A DNA stretch of 64,000 nt from Hevea brasiliensis (lineage: Eukaryota > Streptophyta > Magnoliopsida > Malpighiales > Euphorbiaceae): assembly GCF_030052815.1 (NCBI RefSeq), contig NC_079495.1:43219651-43283650 (forward strand), written 5' to 3'. The translations under genes were made by a program, and so were the position numbers. The notes under the pieces were generated by a model. It did no database searches. It was not told where the DNA came from and saw only the letters and a program-made list of their open reading frames with translations. Of the stretch, positions 36,644-48,768 are shown piece by piece. Within the stretch, counting starts at the first letter, position 1; each line of letters begins with the position of its first letter.

Positions 36644-39600
36644 TGTAACATCCTCATTTTAGCTAGTCCGTACAGTCTACTGTCCTGGTGACCAGTGTCG
36701 GTCCGGACAGTTAGAATTCGGAAAAATATTTAAACTAAAGTGAGGAACCAAAAATTTACTCAAATAATTAACAAAAAAAAATTAGGAAAAATTATAAAAT
36801 AATTCTTGGGACCCTAGAGAAGGGTCATTGAGGTTCTTATGGCATTAGAATGCCAAGAAAATACATAGAAAAATTTTTTCAATCGATAAAGACAATTTTG
36901 GCCCGTTAAGCCAAACGGAGGGCATTTTGGTCATTTCGTCTTCAGAAATGATTTTCGGGCCAACTTGTCCAGTTAAATAAATAATTTATATAACATAAAA
37001 TATGATTAAATGTTGTTAAAAATTTAATTGCAATTAAATAGACAAGAAATGGAGTAAAAATGAAAGAAAATAGATTTATGACATCACCATGAGGTCATTT
37101 AAAATTCTCCCAACCAACCCAATGTTGACACATGGCATAAGCTCACTTAAAAGAGACAAATGGGCTGGAAATGGAACAAAAAAATCAGACTTCTTCAACC
37201 TTTGGGGCAGCCAAAAACGTGGAGAGAGAGAGAGAGGAAGGAAAAACTCCATTAAAGCTCACCCAAGCTCCCAACCTCACCAAATCTCACTCCAAAACCC
37301 TAGCCTTCTTCACAAAAAAATTAACCTAGCACCTTGAGGACACTTTGGGCAGCGAAAATAAAGAAAAATCAAGAAGTTTTCTAAGCTAGGGAAACTCTCC
37401 AATAAAGGTTAGTGACCTAACCCTAAATTTTTACTTTGAATACATGTTTAGGGACTTGAATAAGTGTGAATTGCAAAGAAAAATTATTGAATACCATTTG
37501 GATGGAAACCCTAGATTTTGGGCAGCCATTGTTAGGGTTTGATTGGGTTGAGTTTAATGAAATTAAAAGACTATTATGGCTGCCCACAATGTGTATTTAC
37601 TAAGTGGATTGATGAAATGCAAGTTAAATGCATGATTTGAGAAGTTAGGGTTAGGGTTTGGGTATAAAAATGGGATTTTGACCATGTGATGATGAAAATA
37701 GATTTTAATGGTCAATTAGTGACCATTTAGTTCTGTTTAAATTAAAAATGAAGTGTGTTGAGTGATGGGATTGGGTTTGGTGTGGCTGCCATGAAAGGGA
37801 CCTGCAGAATTGAGTGACCTGCAGAATTTGGACTTGAGTCCAGCAGGTTTGGACAGCCATAACTTGAATTGTAGAGGTTCCATTGGTGCAAGGCCAATTG
37901 GACATGAAACTAGACACATAATGGCACAACTTTGGTGAAGAAACCATGCCCATAAAACCAAACCAAGTGGACCAAAAGCTTGCTCAAATCCGGGTAGCCT
38001 GCAGGCTGTTTCTGCAGAATGAGCAAATGAATAGTGATTGTTCATTTGGCCATAACTCAATGTAGAAAGGTCTAATTGACCTGAAATTTTACCAAAAACA
38101 AGATAAGATATAGACCAACAACTGTTATGAAGAAACCTACCCCAAATTATGACCAGAACCTATCAATAAGTGAGTTCCAGTCGGTGACCTGCAGTCTGAT
38201 TCTACAAAATGACCAAATGAGCCATAACTCAATGTAGAAAGGTCCAATTGACCTAAAATTTTTCCAGCAACAAGATAAGATATAGACCAACAACTTTCAT
38301 GAAGAAACCTACCCCACATTATGACCAGAACCTATCCAACAAGGGAGTTGCAGTCACTATTCACTGCACTGTAGATATGATCAGTCCAGAAAAATTCCAA
38401 TCCGGCCAGTTATGGTTTTGGACCATAACTTAAGCTACAAAAATCCAAATGGAGTGATCCAAAAAAAGAAATTCAACTAGACAAAATAAGGAACAACTTT
38501 CATGTTGATCATTTTGCCAAATTCCCACTGCAAAAATGACTAATGATAGAGTAAAGATGTGGCATGAAAACTGAAAATTCTACTTACTTAACATTAAGCT
38601 TAGAAATGGTATTGGCAACCAATACCAACAAAATTTGAATGCAAAATATGGCATGTTGGGAGTATTAAAACTAATGCACCTATTGTCTATGCAAAAGTCA
38701 ACATTTTGGTTGACTAATGAAGTGAATAGTAACACTAAAACTTGAAATTCAAAAATTGTAAAACTTAAAAATGTAATATGCCCTAGTATACCTAGCAAGA
38801 TTGGTTTGGATAGCTTGGCATGCCAATAGGGTTCTGTTAGTAGTACTGCATATGGCTTCATGCCATTCTGTGTTTCATGGCTTTCCCATGCCATTCTGTG
38901 AAATAATAGCCTTTGGCTATGTTATTTGAGTTGATATACTTGGGTTTTAACCCTAATAATTATTACAGCTTATTAGTTGTTACATTTGCTGCCAGGAGAC
39001 ACAATGTGACCGATGGTGTGATGGTCCGAGGTACTTAGTACCCGATGCGGTTACCGTTTATCGATCCGATCAATTAGTATGGGTTACGGGCAATGATAAT
39101 AAACCTTATCAGAGTTTAATCAAATAATAATGAAATTAATATCAGAGTTAAGTCTACTAAAAATGTAAACACACATTTCTGCATATTGTTTCATTTTATG
39201 TTATTTTATATTATTTTATATTGTCACCACTAAAGCAGAATTGCTTAGCGCGTCGCTTGCCACGCCGCAGTCTCGAGACCTAGCTGGGGAGCCCAGCAGA
39301 CATCAGATGGTGTGAGTCTTCAGAGCTGCATCAGGAGTCCAGAGTCACCTCACATCTGCACTGCATATGGTAGGACATTAGGACTATAGGTGGCCCTTTT
39401 GTATTTTACATTTTGTATTAGTTTGGATTGTAACTATAAACTCCTGTAATTATGTATTAATGTAAATATATGAAATTTCATATTATTGAGATTTTCTGCA
39501 TTACGTATGTTGATAAATGAAATGTTGAGAATTATTTGTGAATATGCTTCAAGTGATGAAGTGAACAGAAAAGTTTTGAAAATAGTATCGTGATTGAGAT

Positions 39601-39860
39601 TGAGATTTTGATATTGACTTGAATATATATAATGGAGTTTGGATTTTGAAATTATTTTGGAAGTGTTTTTAAACAGGTTCAGAAGAACTGTTTTTCCAAT
39701 TTATAGCCGGCACTCTGCCGGATTTTCTATAAAATTTGCGGATAAATTCAGATTTATCAAAATTGAAAATAAACGAATTATAAAGGGATAAATTTTAATA
39801 GAAATATAAATTGGTGCTCCGGCACACTGAGTGGCATAACTTGCTCTGCTACACTGTAGA
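36644..39860 (+). repeat. 5' LTR of gypsy-2, end deleted
   Basis: It is homologous to 46006-48768 plus 58298-58794. It stops at 'acactgtaga' (39860), about 20 bases before the true end, and continues mid-gag. The primer-binding site and gag start are therefore deleted. It contains near-repeats of 'ataactcaatgtagaaagg' 172 bases apart (38052, 38224), versus 191 in the 3' LTR. A telomere-like 'gttagggttagggttt' at 37646 is isolated. Differences from the 3' LTR between about 38975 and 39300 are concentrated at CAG/CTG sites. Confidence 0.9.
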
Positions 39861-42800
39861 GACAGAGACGGTTGTCAGTGGCTGAGTATGAGCGTGAATT
39901 TGTCAGACTGAGCAGATATGGGAGGGAGATAGTCCCTACAGAGGCAGAGAGGTACAGACGGTTTGAAGAAGGGCTCAATGACAACATCAAAGTCATGATC
40001 ACAGCATTGGAGATCACAGATTTTGCTAAGCTAGTGGATGCTGCATCAAAAGTGGAAAGGGTCAGAATCAATGAACAAAACAGAAGGGAAAGACAGCAGA
40101 AGAGGGGTCCGGGTCAGTCCAGTGCATTTTCTGCTTCTAGCAAGAAGAGTAAGGGTCCTCTTGCTCAGAGTTCAAGACCACCACAGGGTCAGGGTTAGTC
40201 TCAAGGGCCCAGACCACAGTTCACACCTAGGAGAGGCCAGTCCACACCATCAATGGGCAGCTCTCCAGGGACGGTGTTTAGGGGACCAGCCCCTGCATCT
40301 TACGCTTGTCGATCTTGTCGAAGTGGCACAAGGGGGAATGTTGGTGAGTGACCGGTGCATGCTTGTGGTGTGGATCTACAGAACACCAGATCAAGAATTC
40401 TCCGAAGAGGACTACTACTGTTGCTCCAACACAAACTGACAGACCTGCTCTTGCACCATAAAGGGGTAGGAAACCTTGTAAACCTGAGGCAGCTGGTCCA
40501 TCACTGAGGCCTGCATCCGAGTCAGTTGAGAGGCCAGACACTAGAATACCAGCTAGGGCCTATGCCATTAGAGCTCAGGAGGAGCAAGATGCCCCGGATG
40601 TCATTAGGGGTACGTTTTCCCTCTACAACATACAGACATGCATTGGTGGATCCAGGATCCACTCATTCCTACATTTGCATCAAACTACCCATAGAGAGGG
40701 GAGTTCCAGTAGAGGAGTGTGATTAAGACATTTTGGTCACAAATCCACTAGGTCACAGTGTGGTAGTGAATAAGGTGTATAAAGGTTGCCCATTGAGGAT
40801 TTAGGGGTATGAATTCTCGGCAGACCTAATTGAGTTGCCCTTCCACAAGTTTGACGTGATTTTGGGAATGGATTGGTTGTCACGTCATCAGGCAATAGTT
40901 GATTGCAAATTGAAGAGGATTTCTCTAAAAACTTTTAAGGGTAATGAGATCACTATTGTGGGGGAAAGGACAGATTTCCTGTCCAATATTATCTCAGCCA
41001 CGGTTGCAAGAAGATTGATGAGAAAAGGCTGTGAAGCTTACCTAGCACACGTGGTTGATACTAGGCAGGCTAAGCCAAACTTGGGTGACATATCCATAGT
41101 AAGAGACTTCCCAGATGTGTTTCCTGAAGAGTTACCTAGTTTACCACCAGAAAAGGGAAGTCGAGTTCGCTATTGAGGTAATGCCGGGTACAGCACCCAT
41201 TTCTATTGCTCCTTATAGGATGGCACCCATTAAATTGAGGGAGTTGAAAACTCAGTTGCAAGAGTTGCTAGATAAGGGGTTCATACGCCCCAGTGTGTCA
41301 CCATGGGGAGCTCTGGTGCTGTTTGTGAAGAAGAAAGATGGAACTTTTAGATTGTGTATTGATTACCGACAGTTGAACAAAGTAACTATGAAGAATAAAT
41401 ATCCGTTGCCCAGAATTGACGATCTGTTTGATCAGTTGAAAGGATCCGGTGTATTTTCAAAAATTGATCTTAGATCAGGGTATCATCAGTTGAGGGTAAA
41501 GGATGCAGATGTGTCAAAAACTGCATTCAGAACTCGGTATGGACACTATGAATTTTTAGTGATGCCGTTTGGTTTGACAAATGCACCAGCAACATTTATG
41601 GACCTTATGAACCGTATCTTCCATCCATACTTAGATCGGTTTGTAGTGGTCTTTATAGATGATATTCTAGTGTATTCCAAGACCAGGGAAGAACATGATG
41701 AACATTTGAGGATTGTTCTGCAAACCCTGCGAGAAAAGAAGTTGTATGCTAAGTTGTCCAAGTGTGACTTTTGGATGAGTGAGATCTCTTTTCTTGGACA
41801 CATAGTATCAGCTAAGGGGATTAGAGTGGATCCCAAAAAGATAGAAGCAGTGATGGAATGGAAGCCTCCCAGAAATACAACTGAGGTCAGAAGTTTTTGG
41901 GGCTAGTGGGTATTCTGAGAAGATTTGTGAAGGGGTTCTCTCTTATAGCTGCTCCAATGACTAAGTTGTTACACAAGAATGTGAAATTTGGCTGGAACGA
42001 CAAGTGCCAAGCCATTTTTGAGAGGCTAAAGGCTATGTTGATAGAAGCACCAGTGTTAACACAGTCAGTGTCGGGAAATGACTTTGTGGTCTACAGTGAT
42101 GCCTCGCATAATGGGCTAGGGTGTGTATTGATGCAAGAGGGGAAAGTGGTTGCCTATGCTTCCAGGCAGTTAAGGCCACATGAACAGAACTACCCTACTC
42201 ATGACTTGGAGTTAGCAGCAATTATTTTCGCACTGAAGATATGGAGGCATTATTTATATGGTGAAAAATGCTACATCTATACAGAACACAAGAGCCTAAA
42301 ATACTTACCAACCCAGAAGGAGCTTAACCTCAGGCAGAGGCGATGGATTGAGTTCCTGAAGGACTATGATTGAGTGATTGATTATCATCCTAGGAAGGCA
42401 AATGTAGTTGCTGATGCTTTAAGCAGGAAGTCCATCACAGCATTAAGATCACTCAATGCCTATCTGTCCTTAGCTCAAGATGGAGCTATTTTGGCTGAGT
42501 TGCAAGTGAGGCCAACCCTGCTACAGCAGATACAAGATGGGCAGAGGGCAGATGAAAAACTAATGGCCATTACGGGTAAAATTCCTGAGGGGAAGGAAAC
42601 TGAATATGAGGTGAAAGCAGATGAGTGTCTATACTACAGAGGAAGAGTGTGTGTACCAAATGATGGGGAACTAAAGACTAGCATTCTGAAAGAAGCACAC
42701 ACTAGTGTTTATGCTATGCACCCGGGGAGCACAAAAATGTATAATGATTTGAAGCCTCATTATTGGTGGCCTGGTATGAAGAGGGATATAGCTGACTATG

Positions 42801-43963
42801 TGACTAAGTGTCTGACATGTCAGCAAGTTAAAGCAGAACATCAAGTTTCATCAGGATTGCTACAGCCTATAAGCATACCTGAATGGAAATGGGACCGGGT
42901 CACTATGGATTTTGTTAGTGGTCTACCTCTCACCCAAAGGAAGCACGATGCAGTGTGGGTGGTAGTGGATAGATTGACAAAGTCAGCACATTTTCTGCCA
43001 GTTAGGACTGACTACTCACTGGAGAAGCTAGCAGAATTATATATCAGTGAGATAGTTAGACTGCATGGAATCCCACTTTCCATTATATCTGACCGAGACC
43101 CAAGGTTTACATCGAGATTCTGGAAAAAGTTGCAAGAAGCCTTGGGCACACAACTCAATTTTAGCACGACTTTTCATCCTCAGACAGATGGACAGTCAAA
43201 ACGAGTAATTCAGATCCTAGAGGATATGCTAAGGAGTTGTGTCATTGAGTTTAAGGGGAGTTGGGATAGATACCTCCCACTGGCAGAATTCGCATACAAC
43301 AATAACTACCAAGCTAGCATTCAAATGGCTCCGTATGAAGCACTGTATGGGAGGAAATGTAGAACCCCAGTGTGTTGGACTAAATTGGGCGAAGATAAGC
43401 TGGTAGGACCAGACCTGGTGAAGCAAACTGAGGAGAAAGTAAAGATAATCAAAGCTAACCTGAAGGTTGCCTCAGATAGACAGAAATCTTATGCCGACTT
43501 AAAGAGAAAAGAGATAGAATATGCAGTTGGCAATAAAGTGTTTCTCAAAGTCTCACCATGGAAGAAAGTACTGAGGTTTGGGAGAAAGGGTAAGTTAAGC
43601 CCTAGGTTAATTGGCCCATATGAAGTCATTGAACGTGTGGGACCAGTGGCTTATCGGCTAGCTTTACCACCAGAACTGGATAAAATACACAATGTATTCC
43701 ATGTTTCTATGCTGAGAAGATATCGCTCAGATCCTTCACATGTCATTTCCATGGAAGAGATTGAAATCCAACCGGACTTGACATATACAGAAGAATATAT
43801 ACAAATCCTAGCTCGGGAAGTGAAGGAACTGAGAAATAAACAAATTTCACTGGTGAAAGTGCTTTGGAGGCACCACAACACTGAAGAGGCAACTTGGGAA
43901 AGTGAAGAGATAATGAGGCAACAGTTCCCTCAACTGTTTGCATCAGGTAAATTTCGAGAATGA
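39861..43963 (+). pseudogene. gypsy-2 gag-pol, copy 1 (gag C-terminus, protease, RT, RNase H, integrase, chromodomain)
   Basis: Gag starts mid-domain (SVAEYEREFVRLSRYG). A TAG at about 40198 precedes a CCHC knuckle (about 40360-40401) whose last Cys is Ser. The protease motif ALVDPGSTHSYI is near 40640-40680. RT (41115-41906) has [21 protein letters not shown] and FIDDILVYS; shifts lie near 41160 and 41900. RNase H ([20 protein letters not shown]) spans about 42090-42420, with a TGA at 42371. Integrase (42600-43560) has the zinc region (CLTCQQVK) and DDE core, but the catalytic Glu in DGQSERVIQ is Lys (43199-43201). A chromodomain (VKVLWRHHNTEEATWES) lies at about 43800-43950. Open from 42374 to 43963 without a stop. 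The product would not be active. Confidence 0.95.
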
Positions 43964-43971
43964 AATTTTTA

Positions 43972-44140
43972 TTAGAGGGGAAGAGTTGTAACATCCTCAT
44001 TTTAGCTAGCCCGTACAGTCTACTGTCCCAGTGACCAGTGTTGGTCCGGACAGTTAGAATTCGGAAAAATATTTAAACTAAAGTGAGGAATCAAAAATTT
44101 ACTCAAATAATTAATAAAAAAAAATTAGGAAAAATTATAA
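43972..44140 (+). repeat. Polypurine tract and 154-bp start of an LTR between pol copies
   Basis: The purine tract (ttagaggggaagag region, to 43985) precedes TGTAACATCC at 43987. The LTR matches 36644-36797 and ends abruptly at 'aaaattataa'. The next bases are RNase H coding sequence. 'ataa' (44137-44140) is shared by both parents of the junction. Confidence 0.92.
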
Positions 44141-45982
44141 TGGGCTAGGGTGTGTATTGATGCAAGAGGGGAAAGTGGTTGCTTATGCTTCTAGGCAGTT
44201 AAGGCCACATGAACAGAACTACCCTACTCATGACTTGGAGTTAGCAGCAATTATTTTCGCACTGAAGATATGGAGGCATTATTTATATGGTGAAAAATGC
44301 TACATCTATACGGACCACAAGAGCCTAAAATACTTGCCAACCCAGAAGGAGCTTAACCTCAGGCAGAGGCGATGGATTGAGTTCCTGAAGGACTATGATT
44401 GTGTGATTGATTATCATCCTGGGAAGGCAAATGTAGTTGCTGATGCTTTAGCAGAAGTCCATCACGACTTTAAGATCACTCAATGCCTATCATCCTTAGC
44501 TCAAGATGGAGCTATTTTGGTGACTTGCAAGTGAGGCCAACCTGCTACAGAGATACAAGATGGGCAGAGGCGGATGAAAAACTAATGGCCATTACTGTAA
44601 AATTCACGAGGAAGGAAACTAAATATGAGGTGAAAGCAGATGGGTGTCTGTACTAAAGAGGAAGAGTGTGTGTACCAGATGATGGGGAACTGAAGACTAG
44701 CATTCTGAAAGAAGCACACACTAGTGTTTATGCTATGCACCCGAGGAGCACAAAAATGTATAATGATTTGAAGCCTCATTATTGGTGGCCTGGTATAAAG
44801 AGGGATATAGCTGACTATGTGACTAAGTGTCTGACATGTCAGCAAGTTAAAGCAGAACATCAAGTTCCATCAGGATTGCTATAGCCTATAAGCATACCTA
44901 AATGGAAATGGGACCGGGTCACTATGGATTTTGTTAGTGGTCTACCTCTCACCCAAAGGAAGCACGATGCAGTGTGGGTGGTAGTGGATAGATTGACAAA
45001 GTCAGCACATTTTCTGCCAGTTAGGACTGACTACTCACTGGAGAAGCTAGCAGAATTATATATCAGTGAGATAGTTAGACTGCATGGAATCTCACTTTCC
45101 ATTATATCTGACCGAGACCCAAGGTTTACATCGAGATTCTGAAAAAAGTTGCAAGAAGCCTTGGGCACACAACTCCGTTTTAGCACGGCTTTTCATCCTC
45201 AGACGGATGGACAGTCAGAACGAGTAATTCAGATCCTGGAGGATATGCTAAGGAGTTGTGTCATTGAGTTTGAGGGGAGTTGGGATAGATACCTCCCACT
45301 GGCAGAATTCGCATACAACAATAACTACCAAGCTAGCATTCAAATGGCTCCGTATGAAGCACTGTATGGGAGGAAATGTAGAAACCCAGTGTGTTGGACT
45401 GAATTGGGCAAAGATAAGCTGGTAGGACCGGACACAGTGAAACAAAGCGAGGAGAAAGTAAAGATAATCAAAGCTAACACGAAGGTTGCCTCGGATAGAT
45501 GTAAATCTTATGCTGACTTGAAGAGAAAAGAGATAGAATATGCAGTTGGCAATAAAGTGTTTCTCAAAGTCTCACCATGGAAGAAAGTACTGAGGTTTGG
45601 GAGAAAGGGTAAGTTAAGCCCTAGGTTCATTAGCCCATATGAAGTCATTAAACGTGTGGGACCAGTGGCCTATCGGCTAGCTTTACCACCAGAACTGGAT
45701 AAAATACACAATGTATTCCATGTTTCTATGCTGAGAAGATATCGCTCAGATCCTTCACATGTCATTTCCATGGAAGAGATTGAAATCCAACCGGACTTGA
45801 CATATACAGAAGAACCTATACAAATCCTAGCTCAAGAAGTGAAGGAACTGAGAAATAAACAAATTCCACTGGTGAAAGTGCTTTGGAGGCACCACAACAC
45901 CGAAGAGGCAACTTGGGAAAGTGAAGAGATAATGAGGCAACAGTTCCCTAAACTGTTTGCATCAGGTAAATTTCGAGGATGA
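44137..45982 (+). pseudogene. gypsy-2 pol, partial second copy (RNase H, integrase, chromodomain)
   Basis: It is a near-duplicate of 42108-43963. RNase H resumes at [17 protein letters not shown] and has the substrate loop [10 protein letters not shown]. Between about 44445 and 44620 the copy differs from its twin by many small indels, mostly at CAG/CTG. The integrase zinc region ([12 protein letters not shown]) and core follow. A stop at 44882, a Lys instead of Glu nearby, and a TGA at about 45141 in place of Trp break the frame. The catalytic Glu is retained here (DGQSERVIQ near 45210). A chromodomain near 45815-45960 ends at FASGKFRG. No gag, protease or RT is present in this copy. Confidence 0.93.
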
Positions 45983-46005
45983 AATTTTTATTAGAGGGGA
46001 AGAGT

Positions 46006-48768
46006 TGTAACATCCTCATTTTAGCTAGTCTGTACAGTCCACTGTCCCGGTGACCAGTGTCGGTTCGGATAGTTAGAATTCGGAAAAATATTTAAACTAA
46101 AGTGAGGAACCAAAAATTTACTCAAATAATTAATAAAAAAAATTAGGAAAAATTATAAAATAATTCTTGGAACCCCAGAGAAGGATCATTGAGGTTCTTA
46201 TGGCATTAGAATGCCAAGAAAATATTTAGAAAAATTTTTTAATCGATAAAGACAATTTTGGCCCGTTAAGCCAAACGGAGGGCATTTTGGTCATTTCGTC
46301 TTCAGAGATGATTTTCGGGCCAACTTGTCAAGTTAAATAAATAATTTATATAACATAAAATATGATTAAATGTTGTTAAAAATTTAATTGCAATTAAATA
46401 GACAAGAAATGGAGTAAAAATGAAAGAAAATAGATTTATGACATCACCATGAGGTCATTTAAAATTCTCCCAACCAACCCAATGTTGACACATGGCATAA
46501 GCTCACTTAAAAGAGACAAATGGGCTGGAAATGGAACAAAAAAATCAGACTTCTTCAACCTTTGGGCAGCAAAAAACGTGGAGAGAGAGAGAGAGGAAGG
46601 AAAAACTCCATTAAAGCTCACCCAAGCTCCCAACCTCACCAAATCTCACTCCAAAAACCTAGCCTTCTTCACAAAAAAATTAACCTAGCACCTTGAGGAC
46701 ACTTTGGGCAGCAAAAAGAAAGAAAAATCAAGAAGTTTTCTAAGCTAGGGAAACTCTCCAACAAAGGTTAGTGACCTAACCCTAAATTTTTACTTTGAAT
46801 ACATGTTTAGGGACTTGAATAAGTGTGAATTGCAAAGAAAAATTATTGAATACCATTTGGATGGAAACCCTAGATTTTGGGCAGCCATTGTTAGGGTTTG
46901 ATTGGGTTGAGTTTAATGAAATTAAAAGACTATTATGGCTGCCCACAACATGTATTTACTAAGTGGATTGATGAAATGCAAGTTAAATGCATGATTTGAG
47001 AAGTTAGGGTTAGGGTTTGGGTATAAAAATGGGATTTTGACCATGTGATGATGAAAATAGATTTTAATGGTCAATTAGTGACCATTTAGTTCTGTCTAAA
47101 TTAAAAATGAAGTGTGTTGAGTGATGGGATTGGGTTTGGTGTGGCTGCCATGAAAGGGACCTGCAGAATGGAGTGACCTACAGAATTTGGACTTGCGTCC
47201 AGCAGGTTTGGACAGCCATAACTTGAATTGTAGAAGTTCAATTGGAGCAAGGCTAATTAGACATGAAACTAGACACATAATGGCACAACTTTGGTGAAGA
47301 AACCATGCCCATAAAACCAAATCAAGTGGACCAAAAGCTTTCTCAAATCCAGGTGACCTGCAGGCTGTTTCTGCAGAATGACCAAATGAACAGTGATTAT
47401 TCATTTGGCTATAACTCAATGTAGAAAGGTCCAATTGATCTTAAAGTTTACCAGCAACAAGATAAGATATATACCAACAACTTTTATGAAGAAACCTACC
47501 CCAAATTATGAACAGAACCTATCCAACAAGTGAGTTGCAGTCGGTGACCTACAGTCTAATTCAGCAAAATGACCAAATAAACAGTGATTGTTCATTTGGC
47601 TATAACTCAATGTAGAAAGGTCCAATTGACCTGAAATTTTACCAGCAACAAGATAAGATATAGACCAACAACTTTCATGAAGAAACCTACCCCAAATTAT
47701 GACCAGAACCTATCCAACAAGGGAGTTACAGTCACTGTTCACTGCAGTGTAGATATGGTCAGTCCAGAAAAATTCCAATCCGGCCAGTTGTGATTTTTGG
47801 ACCATAACTTGAGCTACAAAACTCCAAATGGAGTGATTCAAAAAAATAAATTCAACTAGACAAAATAAGGAACAACTTTCATGTTGATCATTTTGCCAAA
47901 TTCCCGCTGCAAAAATGACTAATGAAATAGTAAATATGAGGCATGAAAACTGAAAATTCTATTTACTTAACATTAAGCTTAGAAATGGTATTGGCAACCA
48001 ATACCAACAAAATTTGAATGCAATATATGGTATGTTGGGAGTATTAAAACCAATGTACCTATTATCTATGCAAAAGTCAACATTTTGGTTGACTAATGAA
48101 GTGAGTAGTAACACCAAAACTTGAAATTCAAAAATTGTAAAACTTAAAAATATAATATGCCCTAGTATACCTAGCAAGATTGGTTTGGATAGCTTGGCAT
48201 GCCAAAGGGTTCTGTTAGCAGTACTGCATATGGCTTCATGCCATTCTGTGTTTCATGGCTTTCCCATGCCATTCTGTGAAATAATAGCCTTTGGCTATGT
48301 TATTTGAGTTGATATACTTGGGTTTTAACCCTAATAATTATTACAGCTTATTAGCTATTCTGTTGCACACCGAGAGACATAATGTGACCGATGGTGTGAT
48401 GGTCCGAGGTACTTAGTACCCAGTGCCAGTTTACCCGTTTATCTAGTCCAGTCAATTAGTATGGGTTACTCGGGCAATGATAATAAACCTTACAAGAGTT
48501 TAATCAAATAATAATGAAATTAATATCAGAAGTTAAGTCTACCAAAATTGTAAACACACATTCTGCATATTTGTTTCATTTTATGTTATTTTATATTATT
48601 TTATAGTGTCACCACTAAGCAGAATTGCTTAGCGCGTCGCTTTTGCCACGCACAGATACTGGAGACCTAGCTGGGGAGCCCAGCAGACATCAGATGGGGT
48701 GAGTCTTCAAAGCTGCATTAGGAGTCCAGAGTCATCTCACATCTGCATTGCATATGGTAGGACATTAG
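46006..48768 (+). repeat. 3' LTR of gypsy-2, first part
   Basis: It is preceded by the polypurine tract agaggggaagag (45993-46004) and begins TGTAACATCC. It aligns with 36644 onward and is interrupted at 48768 by copia-C right after attag; it continues at 58298. It contains a 191-bp tandem near-repeat (landmark 'ataactcaatgtagaaagg' at 47411 and 47602) and the hairpin at 48615-48632. Confidence 0.93.
48615..48632 (+). other. CTAAGCA/TGCTTAG hairpin in gypsy-2 LTR
   Basis: A perfect 7-bp stem (48615-48621 with 48626-48632) and loop gaat, preceded by GTCACCA. The 5' LTR equivalent near 39229-39248 carries one extra A in the left arm. It is at the same relative place (about 0.65 kb before the LTR end) as the CTGAGT hairpins. 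Confidence 0.6.

Noticed and set aside
37089..37337. 82-residue open frame, repeated at 46449
   Set aside because: It lies in both LTRs of gypsy-2, its C-terminus differs by frameshift, and there is no domain. It is probably accidental.
37640..37662. Telomere-like 'gttagggttagggttt'
   Set aside because: Only about two units inside an LTR, also in the sister LTR at 46998. It is not an interstitial telomere array.
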